64,000 nucleotides of DNA from Cristatella mucedo. Taxonomy: Eukaryota > Bryozoa > Phylactolaemata > Cristatellidae. The translations under genes were made by a program, and so were the position numbers. The stretch spans positions 367,001 to 431,000 of the forward strand of contig WPIO01000125.1 in NCBI GenBank assembly GCA_009760855.2, in the 5' to 3' direction. Below are positions 13,801-26,800 of the stretch, piece by piece. Position 1 is the stretch's first letter. Each line of letters begins with the position of its first letter. The notes under the pieces are model-generated. The model was not told the DNA's origin. It did no database searches and was given only the letters and a program-made list of their open reading frames with translations.

Positions 13801-16800
13801 AGCTCGTGACGAGGGAACACCTCGTCAAGCGAAATCCCTAATTTCGTAGGCAGCTACCTCAGCTTCAACCGGAAAGGCATAAGCTGAAGCGATTTTCTCT
13901 GCTGCATTTCCTGCATGCATGCTCGCCTTTGACCATTTTATTAGTTCCTACTTTTCCAGCGAGTGCAGCTTTTAGTTTTTACATTGTATCACGTTTTAAG
14001 TCAGGGGAAGGAAGCCACGGTAGTTTTGCTGATTTCTTGCAGGATTTTAAGCCACGTGCGGTTTTTCCGATGCACCTTGCACACCCTGCCTGTGCATTAT
14101 GAGTCGACTTAATCATTTTTATATCCTAACAGTTGGGTTTTCAGGTTACACTCAAAGCATTTATTCCCTCAAGCTGACCTGAAGCATCGAAGCATGAATG
14201 CCTCCCATGGAAGCTTGGGGCTAGCTGCTGTGAGGGCAAGTTCGGCTTATGACAGATCTTGACTGCCGAAGTACCCTTACCACGGCCCCTGTCGATCCCT
14301 CTAGCAAACCAGAACAACTAAGTCAACAACTCGGTTTGAATGGGGCTCTATACAGGTATGCCACAAAACTATTGCCGAGACTGGACGGTTGCATTTCTGG
14401 CTACCAGCCAATTTCACTGCAACAATCGTGCAATTTCTGGTGCTTCGAGCAATCCTCAAGATCTTAGATGATGTAAATAGAGAAGTTTAAATAGAGGTTT
14501 AAAAATACAGGTTTGGGTTTTAGGGTATGAGCTCTTCAACATCGTGAGCACAAACGATGTAGAGTTAAAGCAGAAGAAACCAAGCACTGTTGTGGGCCGA
14601 GGCTTACGAGACAAAATGATATAGACAGCAGGGTAAAACGTAAAAGATTGCTTCTCATTAAGCGGCAGTATATATCGATGGTAGAGCACTCGCTTAACGA
14701 GCAGGTGGTGGTACGATCAAATTCGAAACATCTCCAGCACCTCTTCATAGCATAAATCACTAGGGAATACTTTTTTAGACAAAGGGTGCATTGTACATAA
14801 TATATAAATGTATGCAAACATTTAATCTTTTAATAGAATATTATACACATTCATGTTATTAATTAATTGACTGAGTGTACATGAGCATCTAGACATGCGA
14901 TTGGAGAATGGGAAGAAGCAGCAGCATGCTCTTCTGGACAAACAAACGCATTGCTTAAGCAGTTCGCCACCCTTGCTCCAAAGCAGTGCTATGCAAAATT
15001 AGAGAAGAAGCCCTCCCAATCTATTCAAATAGGAATTGTACAGGTAGGCTAATTACACTTTGAATTAGCTAGAATATTTATTAGTGTACATTTACTTCTG
15101 AAACCCGTTTTTACTGAAAGACATCAATTCCATATTGAACTCGTTAACAAGTTCACCGGTTTGCTCTGACAACGGTTTTGCCGAATCCTACTAAAAGGGA
15201 ACCGGGAACAGACAGGCTAGGCTAAAATAGAACAGCTGTACCTGTCAGCACACAACAGCATCGGACAACACCGATGTGCATACCTTCACCACCTCCAAGT
15301 CGCCTGTCTTGGCAGCTTCCAGCAGTTGCAAGTCGACGTCTGCTCCACCTCGAACGGGTGCCTCTGAAAAAAAGTTCACATGGTACCACCGATTGCATCC
15401 ACATATCAAGAGAAAGTCGGTAAGGGGCCCTCAAGGACGGTAGGTGGGCGGCTGGGGTGAAGTGCCAGTGAAATGGGACAGGCAGAGAACAACACCCTTA
15501 CCCTTTAGTATGTCTTGCACAGAGGCTGTGGCCAGCTGCGCTGCAGTGTAGCCTTGAAGTGACACGAGTGCTGGATCGGCACCGTACGTCAGCAGCAGCT
15601 TGCAGGCGTGTACATCTCCTCTCTGCGCTGCACGATGCAGGGCAGTCTGCCCACAGCTGTCCAGCACGATGGGATCGGCACCGCGGGTCAGCAGAGCCTC
15701 CAAGGCATCATAATGCGACCGGTCTGTTGCCAGGTGCAGGGCAGCCAGCTGGCTATTAACGTCAAATTCAAGAAGCTTCACCATTACTGGCAAGTAAGGG
15801 TCAGGGGGTGCTGTGGGCAAAACCATTGCCAGCACAGTGCAGCAAGCTAGGAGTTTTTCAGCATTCTTTACCATTCAACCGAGAGGACATATTTAACCAA
15901 CACATTACTAATTGATTTCTCCACGGCATCTTAAAAATCTCCAATAATTTCAATTGTTGACACAAATAGAATGCATAATGGCTTAATTGCTCAATTACTA
16001 CTCAACTGCTTAATTGGCAATTGCTCACAATCTGGTAAGTCGACACAGGAATGCGAACCTGATGCTTGCCACCGGCACTCATCGATCAACTCATGCTTCT
16101 GCTGAGCAGAACAGTATGCTCGTCTTTGCCCTTCTTTCTTTCTCACATGGAAGCACAACAGCTGACAATGTGTAGAGCTATATCGAAAATTCGATAGCCT
16201 GCCCATTTTCGGTTCACGTTTTTCTGAGCATTTTTAAAAACGTGGGTTGAAAGTTTATGCATTCAAAATAGGTAGTAGAACACCCACACTCCTACAAGCT
16301 GTCATGCCACAACAATTGGTAGAAGACTGGGCAAGAGCATACTCAGAATAATAGGTAATGCCTTACACACATAATTTGCAATCAAGGACTTATTTGCATT
16401 ACTTACTCTTTATTCTTGGCATTTAGGTTGGCACCCTTTCGGAAGAGCAAATCCACGGCCTGCTTTCTTCTTTGTGATGAAGCCACAACTGCCACAAGCT
16501 ACAATCACACAGCTACCTTTATACTCTCGGTTTCATTGTGTGTTGCTTCCAAGACAGACAGGCCGAGCCAGAAGAAATAGAAAATGGCATGCCTAATAAA
16601 TGGCATGCCCAAGCTGCTTTAACTAAAACCCATGAGAAAATGTACAGTGCCAAAACTAAAGAGTCCATCAATGAGTATCTATTGCCTGCTGGCTAGGAGA
16701 CCAAAAATTGCCAGATATTTCTGGACAACTCTTGGTCGATACGATTGTTTAACTTTGTGCAGGCATCAAATTGCAAGGATGAGAGGTGAACTTTCTCATC

Positions 16801-19009
16801 GATATTAAAATGTCGAATAAAATATCATGATTACAGGTTACCTCTGGTACAGCCTGGGTTTAAGCATAAACCAGTGACACAAACGTGTGCAACTAAAAGC
16901 CATCTATTGTTACAGACCCCGTGTGTCACATGAACACAGAAAGCATGTGTCATGCTACGACCAAAAACTCACGAGCAAATATAGTAGAAAACAGAGGCCA
17001 CAAGGAGCAATTGGGTTGAGTTATAAGCCAAATCAACTGTTCAAATCTAACAGTTGATTACAGTAGACTGCGAATAAGGCTAAATGATAACGGCATACTT
17101 CAAGTAAGACAAACGATAATGTTCGGGTGAAATGGATTGTGCATAGTTAAAAATATTTAGCATAATAACATTTAGGACCTGATCCCACACCATAAATGAG
17201 CACATTGCTTATTTTGGGCCATCGGATGGATAAATGCACACCGTGTGGTAATTTGCTTATTTTGGGCCATCGGATGGATAAATGCACACCGTGTGGTAAA
17301 GATTTTGTATGGCTACAATACCTCGGTCAAAACCCCAACTTGCTTCGGATATGAGCAAACATATGCAAGTATGTACACAACCATACATCTCCCCAGCAGT
17401 ATGTTCACATCACGAGTCTACTGTATGCATCCTACAGGTTTGCTTCCGAGTAACTAGTATTGTGGATCCTCGCGCCTATGCGTGCATGTACACGCGCACG
17501 CACAAACACTCAAGCAATACAATAAATGTACGGCACAGAGGTGCGGCTGCTGCTGCTGCTACTACTACTACTGAAATGACATAGGTTTCCTCCGTTGTAA
17601 TTTTGGCACAAATTCACTTGCTGCCAATGCCGAAGGTTGGCCAATAGCAGAGTCTACAGCACTATACTCGGGAAGACATAGTCAATTTCTAAAAGTGACA
17701 ATCCGGTCATTTTGGTCTCAGACCGTTTTCCTCATTAGCCACACATTTCGATCGTATGTTCACTATGCCATGATTGGCATGTCTAGAACGCATGCATAAC
17801 GCCTTTGGAACATCAGACCAAAGGCGTTCCAAGTATGGGCACACCGAAGGGGGCAGCCGGCCTTTTCAACCCCCTCCCCATGCCAACCTAGGGGGCCTAC
17901 CGCCCCCCCCCCCGACGTGCCCTTCAGCCTTTTTATGATTGGTTGTCTTTAGACCCCTCCTGACAATGCCCCAGCTTGGGTGCTGATTTACATTACTGTA
18001 CACACAAGAGTAAAAAACTCGGCCACACAATGAAGGCGATTGGAGTGGTGGTACCATTGCAGGTCAAACATTACAAGGCTTCAGCCGAGCATCAGCAGCA
18101 ATGGCTGTAAATTCACAGAAACGTTCATCGGCTAAAGTAATGGACAAGAGCAAAGTTTATCACGGTGGGTGTGCAACGCGCCTAACCAGTGAGAAAGAAT
18201 CGATAGGCAGCCTACTTACGAGAGCCGTATCACCAGTGAATGGGTGATGAAAGTTGACCGACTCGTGCGAAAGCAGCTTTTTCATTTTCGTCGTATCACA
18301 CTGCTGGGCAGCAGCAAGTAGTGTGTAGCCCTTGAACTCGTCTGAAATGCATAGCGCCGAGCACGACTAAATAAAAACAACACGGCTAGCTGGGAGTGGT
18401 CGGTGCGATGCCTCTCGCATATCGGTGCACTAAGATCGAACCACTTAGGTTACAAAGTAGACCACCGAGGTAGGTAAGGAGAGAGGGAGAGGGAAGGCAT
18501 GCAGCACCACCAGGCGAGAATGGGTATGCGCAGCCGCCACTGCCCCCCCCCCACCACAGAACTGGTGGCAGAAAAAAGCACGTGTCGACGTGTTTGCTCT
18601 GCCCCCCAGTTCAAACGCATGCACATCTGCGTGACGACGCCTAAGCATCTGCCGCCACATCGAGGCCGATCTCTGCCACAGCGTCTCAGCACAGGCGTCT
18701 GCGCAAGTGTGCCGTGCCTACATACACCGCAGCCTCTCGGTGAGCTCCCTGGTCTGAGCCACATCGATCGCCGTCTTGCCGTGGCAGTTAGCAAACGTCG
18801 GATCGGCGCCGTGCGACATGAGCAGCGAGCAGACCTCCACGCGGTTCTTCGAGGCGGCTTCATGCAGCGGTGTGAACTGCCACAGATCCATCGTGTTCAC
18901 CTGAGCGCCGGCCTTCAGGAGCATTTCTGTCACCTCGAAGTGACCGTACGAGCAGGCGTTGTGCAGAGGAACGAGTCCGCTGAAAGACGGCATACGAATG
19001 CAGTGAACT

Positions 19010-19053
<44 letters not shown>

Positions 19054-22000
19054 ACTCACTCACTCACTCACTCACTCACTCACTCACTCACTCACTCACT
19101 CACTCACTCACTCACTCACTCACTCACTCCCTCTCCCTCTAGAGAGAATCTCGTGGTCGTAACTAGACGATCTCATCACCACGAGACGATCGCATCACTG
19201 CAGCAGCTGGCGAGGAACCACGGCCACTCCGGAGAAGGATGCAGCATAGCTCGCGCATGACAAACCCCTTGTCCTTTTGGTGGACGTCGGCGCCGTGCTG
19301 CAGCAGCAGCTCGACGATGCGCTGCCGGTTGTAGCCGGCAGCCAGATGCAGTGGGGTCGACCGGCGGCCATCGCTCGCGTGACAGTTGACGTTGAGAGGC
19401 GTGAGCAGTGCTGCGAGGCGAGCCTCGTCGCCAACACGCGCGGCCTCGAGAAGCTCGTCCTTCTTGTACTCACCTGCAGTAGGCCGCGCAGAAGGAACCG
19501 AGCAATGTTTTCTGCGGCTGCCCCGCAATGCCAGCGCACAGCAAATGTGCATCAAAGGCTCCAGCCAAGCAGGAGAAGCGTCGACATACAGCAATGGTAA
19601 AAATCAATCTGACGGACCCCCGCTGATGCTACTGCTGCTGCTGCTAATGCAGCACTTCTCGAGACGAGATGTCGAGCCACCACCGCCGATTCGGGGTCTT
19701 CCTTTCCGGCCGTCGTTCACAGCAGCTTTTCTAAACTCTTTAGTTTCTTCAACTGCCCACCCAGATCAGCTGTGCTGCTCGCTTTAAGCACGAGACAAAG
19801 GCAGCTGTTCACTGCTTGCACGCCGAAAACGGCAGCTCTAGATCACTCGCCTCCTCCCACGATCTGAGCTTTGGCAAGTATGCATCCACCCAATAGCAGG
19901 CCTCAAGCGGAAGTAGCGCTGCTATTGACCAATAGCCTACGTGGGCAACTCTTTACCATTTTACAGAGTTAGCCGAATCTCACATTAGTGACTAAAATTG
20001 AATTAATGTTGCTCAAGATAAAGCCGTGGGGCCTCGAATGAACCAGAACGCTCCATCAACAGCGGATGAGGCAGCTGCGCATGCTTCTGGCCGAGGCCGG
20101 CGATCCAAGCACAGAATTACGCCAACTACCAACTATACAACATGCATTCCCACACTTGCCAAAGCACTAGACCACGTGCCAGGCAGATCCTCAACAATGC
20201 ACATGTCAGCAACAGGTGTGGAGGTGAAATCGCCAAGAAATGTGATTAAAATAATAACAATAAGGGCATTCGTAAAACGCCTTGAGAGAACTAACTCTCT
20301 TGCTGGGCACTTTACATAAACTATTTAGGAAGCAATTGGTTAGTGATGACATGCACACTGTCAACATGCATAGGGGATAATCACAAGGACCCAGAAATGG
20401 TGTGTGAAACAGGTACTCGTGAGCTTGTTTTAAAATGTCGTGTCAGGGGATGGGGTGAATTCTGTGCTTAATATAAATAAGTGAAGGCTAGCTGATTCGA
20501 CAGCCACATTTATATAAAGTAGAAGTGTCTGGGGATGTATCAACCTGCTTGCAGCAGGCAATGAAAGCTTGTCTGCTGTAGGACTCGAACCCGCGGCATG
20601 GGCCATAAAGAGTACCTTACCCCCTTACTCCTGGGATAAGACCCAGGGGCTTTAAGATCACACAAACTAATGACACGGTCTCCGAAGGATTTGATGCTGT
20701 TATAGCCACACCTAATAAATGATGAGTCTGAAGAGTGGGTAGCACGATGCCTAGACTGGTTGGCAAGAAGTGCGCAAAGATAGGCCGGAACAAAAGAATG
20801 AAAGGACCTAAAAGTGAGTGACAGAAACTTGAAGTCGATGAGTTGCTTGACTGGGAGCCAGTGCAGGTCGGCATGAAGTGGCAATTGCAACATTTACGAA
20901 AGACAAGCTTAACTGCTGAGTTGTGCAACAAATGCAAGTGCCTTGTTGTATAGGCCGGAAGAGTTACACACAAGTGAAGAAGAAATATGTCACATATGCA
21001 GGGACCAACTTGATGTGGCAACCCTAACTAAGCAGGCCCGAGTTTTAGCAACGTTACACAGCTGAAAGTAGGCAAACATGACTTCAGAGCCGAAGTGATG
21101 ATATAGTGAATGACCGCTGTGGAAAAGAACATCCAGATTTTGTTCAGATGCAACAGGAGATATGCTGGCAAAGCCAATATTGAGATTAGGCTTTCCCATT
21201 TCTCAGAAACACTAGGTTTCCCCATAACTGGTAAGTTAGTTTTATCATTCAATTTGAGAAAGTCTACTGCCAACCAAGTGCCAACCAAATGTCAGCAATA
21301 ATACATACAGCAAGGGAGTTGCATAGCATCAGCAAGTTGTAAGGACAACCTTCAGGGTGCTTCACAGTTTTCAGCCACTGCAGTGCAGCAGAGAACTAAC
21401 TAGACAGCAGCCCACTGACTGCCTAGCCAGCCGGGGACCAATGCTACGAGGCAAACCGGGTCGCTTGGATTGCGACAGCAGATAAAACTCCAAGGCTTTA
21501 TCGGTGTCTTATGTACCAGATAACTTTGCTAGTATAAGTAACACATGCTTAGTCAAGCAATTAGCTGTAACTATGTATTGGCATACCGGCACACACGGTG
21601 GGAGAGAAACAAAAGAAGCATACCAGCCAGTACTACACGAGCCGAAGAGTCAGCCAGGTCTGCTGCCATCTTGCCGTCAGTGTTTCGGATGCTGGGGTCT
21701 GCTTGATGCTGTAGCAGCACTGTAAAAAGATCAGACAAAGAATGGATTCACCATTTCATACTGCGAATGTTCAGTCCAAAAACATGCACCTGCAGGATCT
21801 ATTTAAGCTGCTAACATTAGCACACTGTGAACAGCAATGAATGGCGCTTTGCATAAATTATTCGAGCAACTTTTCTCTGTAGTGCCTTTCTTACATGCAG
21901 GTGAGACAGGAGGTAAACCACTCTTAGAGCATAATCGAATCATCAGTCATGTACAGCAGCTGGAGAGCAAGCTGTTAGTGGATCGCCTACTGGAATTCCA

Positions 22001-23844
22001 TTCAAATCAGGCAGACCGACTGCAACCAGTTACAATTCGCACTACAGTCCTTCCCGGTTGATGTCCAACTGATTAGTATGTGAATTGTGCCCAAGTAGGG
22101 TTGGTCTTCCGAATGCCTCGTGAATGTGGTGGCTCCAGTACCAATCAAGCAGTATCAGAACCCTTAACAACTACCTATGCCGAGGAGATGATGATAGTCA
22201 AGCAGCCTTCCTTTTTTTCAAGTGCTCGACAACAGCTTGTGATTCTTGGGCACCAAGGTTCATGAGAACCGGAAGCGGAATCAGCACATAATGACCTCGA
22301 CCTCGGGTCACACACAATCAGATTGACACAGTATATGGCCGAAATAGAAGAGTATGGGAAGCTATTTAACAGGTTGTTTAATATAAGAGAATTTGCACCT
22401 AGTAAGGAACCATTTCCATTGCTCTGGTACGATAAAATCCCTTCATACGCACCTGACTTGTAAACTAGCAATGGCATCTACTAGATATCAACTAGTATTC
22501 TTTCTCCCACGGATGAATACATCAGTTCGGTCTAGGAAGCTGAACCTCTGCCTGATGCACTGAAAGCACACTACGTAGAACTCTCCCCGAGTCCTGCTCC
22601 TCACACACCAGAACACGATTGAGGCTTGTTCTGCATGACAAGAAAATGAGATACGGCTTATCGTCGGCAACAATAGTATAGTACACGGCCAAAAATAACA
22701 GCATGGCAGAGTTGGACTGAACAGCACTATCTGAGCCTCACCAAAAGCTAGTAGGACTGCATATATTCTATGGTCAGCAGGTACTGAAGGTTTGGGTAAA
22801 AGCTCAAACCAGAACAGTGACAGTCGGTATAAAATCAGAACAACACAAAAATTGCATGCTCCCTAAAGTGTATATGATTGACATGATGCCAAAAAGGTGA
22901 ATAATAAATCCCGGACGTCCGCTACATGCAGCGGCTCACCTACCGGTCTCAGCAAGTCATAAAAACCATGACAGTGATTGCTAATACTAAACAAAAGAGG
23001 TTTCCTACTAGCACTGTCATGAGAAGCGTGCTGTTTCTGTACAACGATCATCACTGGCTTCGTTAATGATACATTCTGCAGGCCCAACTAAACAATTCTA
23101 ACGTTAATTACCCTAGCGGTTTCCAGCAAACCACGAACATTAAGGTTAGGACCTGCAGAGAGGCTTCTGCAGCACCCTAAAAATCTGCTTTGCATGCTGG
23201 GAGGTGTTGGGTGGGTGTGGTAGGGCTGGGGTAGAGAGCAAAAGCAGACATATCATGCAGTTAAAACACAATGACAGCAGCACTAGTTAAACAGTTCGTG
23301 GAGGTTAATGCCAAAGAGTCAGCAGCTATGGAAACACTATGTCAACCTCTACGTGAAGGCAAAAGCTTCAGTCAAGCAATGAATCGACTTCAAGGTCTTG
23401 TCGCTCACTTTTAGGTCACATCATTCTTTGGCTCCAGCCTATCTCTCAGATCTACTCCCCCACCAGGCCAAGCATCGAACCAATCGCTTTTCGGAATCCA
23501 ACAGTTTACCAATACCTCGTACAAACCCCAGATCCTTTGGAGATCGTGCATTTAGTTCGTATGCTCCCAAAGCCTGGAACTCCTTTCCGACTTCCGTCAC
23601 AACATTCCCTGACTTGACCACATTTAAAAAGAACTTAAAAACACCTATTTAGGACAGCATTTAGTGGGTCCCTGTGATTCGTCCTTCGTGTGCTTATGCG
23701 TGCTGACCCGGTGCATGTCACCCCTAACCATGTTATTCATGTTTATCAAGCATGACATTACTCACGATTCAATCACGTTTCCCTTGCAGCAAATGTAAAG
23801 CGCCTAGAAAGAGATTGAGTTCTCTGAGGGCACTTTATCAAGTG

Positions 23845-23878
<34 letters not shown>

Positions 23879-26800
23879 TAGTTTAGCAATGTTGTACCAA
23901 AACAACCTCACTAAGTTCAGACAGCATCCAAATGTGAGTGCAAAACGGCAAAAGTTGTTGCCAAGTGTCTCACGTGCTTCAGGGTATGCCACGTGTGCGC
24001 AGAATCCCTTGCATATGTCTGTGCTCCGTGACCACTTAGGTCAGTACACATCGTACAGCTGCCATTGTACCAAAAGGCCAGCTAGACGTGCGAACCGTAA
24101 TGGCTCACAGGGTACGGTGGTTGCTTTTCACGACCTCGGCCCCGAGGTCGTGGGTTCGAATCTTGTGGTAGGCGATCCTTTATCGCTACTGCAGGTGATG
24201 GAGATAGCCGTCAAGGCTCTTCTGCCGCTATACAAAAGAGGCTGTTAAATCAGCTAGTATTTATTTATTTAAGGCATGCAACCCCCTAACCGGAAGAATG
24301 ACTTTTTAACACTTTCCATGAACCAGGAAAAGATTGTAACATGTGCTTCCACATAAGGAGTGTAGGGTCAGAACGAGTCATTAAAAATAATTAATAGATG
24401 AAAAGATTGACTGGAGGAACATTTAATTTCATTTGCTGCAGACATTAACAATAATATAGCTAAAACTACTATAAAACTACCTAGAGAACCAAATCTGGTA
24501 CTTTATATATATGCTGATGCATATGGTATAATAAGAATGTGCGAATGCATAGGTTCTGAAACTATGCTCGTTGGGAATAACCAGTTGACATGTTTCTTTT
24601 TCAGCATATATATAAAGTACCAGATATATGTATATTTATTTAATATAACATGACAAATATAATATAATATATTATATATATATAATATATATTATAAAAT
24701 ATAATATATATATATATATAATAAATATATATAATATATAATACATATTATATATTATATATATATATATAATAAACAATAATGTCGGACGAAGCAATGG
24801 CTTCGAGGAATCTGGTCTGATTTAACAGCCTCATTTTTAAAGAGGCAGAAGAGCCTTATCGGCTATCACCACCCTTGCAGTTGACAGTAAAGAATCACCC
24901 AACTGCAGGATTCGAACCCACGACCTCGGTGTTGAAGAGCAAGCACCTTACCTCCTAGGCCATCACAGCCCAGTAAGAGGTAAGTTGTTAGCTTCTTTTT
25001 TAATGTCAGTAGATGACATGATGTCAGTCTGTCGTGCATGCTAGGCTTTAGTACCACAATAGCTGAAGGCACGGTCTCCGAGGGATTCAAAGTTAGTTAG
25101 GGGCACAACTAATCAGCCCGTCAGAACAGCCGGTGGCACAACTAACGGCCTGCCAAGAAACCAATTCAAATAGGTAGGCTACAGCAAGAGAATGAAAGGA
25201 CCTACAGATTAGTGACAGAACTTTGAAGTGGATACGCAGTTTGATGCTGAACCTGTACAGATTTGTGAAAAGTGGTATATTATGACAACTGCGACTTTTA
25301 CAACAGACAAGCCTAACTGCCAAATTTTGCACCGACTATAAGCATCTTATTGCACATGCAGGAAGACCTACTAGCAGTGAGTTACAGAAGTCTAGTCAGG
25401 ATGTCATGAATGCATGGATCAGTTTGGCTGTGGAGCACTAATATAAGCAAGTCAAATTTTGCAATGCTTAGTACATGAAAGTAGGTGGGCTTGACCGTGG
25501 AGCTGATGTACTCATCTAACGGTAAGTAGTTTTGGAACCGGACAGCCAGATTTCATGCAAAGGCTACAGAAGATATGCTGGCCGAGATAATTTGGAGAGT
25601 TCGACTTTCAAATTTCTGAGTTACACTTTCCTCGCACATAATTAAAAAGTAGGTTATATCGTCATCCAATTTGAGAAAGTCTACTGCCTTCAAAATGCGA
25701 ATGTCAACAACAGATTTTGCAAGGGAGCTGAGAGAGTTTGAGATACTATAATGCATGGAAGGATCAAATCACAGGTACAGCTACATGTATCTGAATACAA
25801 GCCGAAAAAGTGCTTGGCGATACATCGGTGCATCGGCAAGATGGTGAGTATAGTTTGTAAAAAAAAAAAATTATAACGGTTGCTTAGGGCTAGCCGACGT
25901 CATAGGTTAATTTGATTACCGTTGTCTGCTGTTACCTAGTCTCTGAATTTTCCACTGAGAGAGGACCTAAACCACTGCAGCACAGTACCTGTGGTGCCAA
26001 GGTGAGACGACAGGTGCTCAAGAAGGACTTTTAGTGATTCATAATATCAAAAGCTGCCTATGGATCCAGTAGAACTAGAGAGAAAGACTCTACCTAAGTC
26101 AGCTTTCTTGAGAAGGTCGTTATCAAACTTCCAGCAGTGGTGATTTGATATAAAACACGACAGGAACTTGTTTGCTGGGCCCGAAAACAACAGCTTCTTT
26201 GAAAGATGCTGAGACCAAAACTAAGCCTAAGGACAGATTTACTAATCTGGCTATACAGGGCATCAGCAATAATAGGCATCTCAGAAAGAGAACAGTAAGT
26301 ATAGGATTTCGAAGGTTAAGCTTTCTTGGACTGTGATGAACTTCTAGACGATGGTGGCAGGAGCAGGCTCAAAGGTGGAAGACCAAGGAGAAGAAGTTTA
26401 AGACTACATGGGGGATGTCATCTTAAGGATAGGCTCGCTGATTTTTCCCATCTCTCTGGACAAATAATCTCAAGAAAAACGATAGGGCAGATCGCTAGGT
26501 ACGGTATTCACTGGGTTCAGTTAAGGAGCTGTTTGATGGCTGACACTTGCATTTTTGGATAGTGTATCTGTGGGCACATTGCATTCTTATTGAAGCTAGA
26601 CTTGACCTTAGCTAAGATGGCTAGCTATAACCTATAATAATCTTCATAAGGTAGTCGGTGGATAGTCAGTCATTTTTTATGGCTTTCAAGCTTACGCTTA
26701 GTAGTCCTAGTTAGTTTAACATCTTCAGTAAACCACCCGCATGGTATGTTAAAACGTTAGAGGAGCACACTCGTTCGGAACATCGGCTAGTTCCGTGTTG

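Noticed and set aside
18499-19011. 170-codon plus-strand open frame
   Set aside because: Antisense shadow of tankyrase exon 5, whose minus-strand translation is unmistakably ankyrin repeats.
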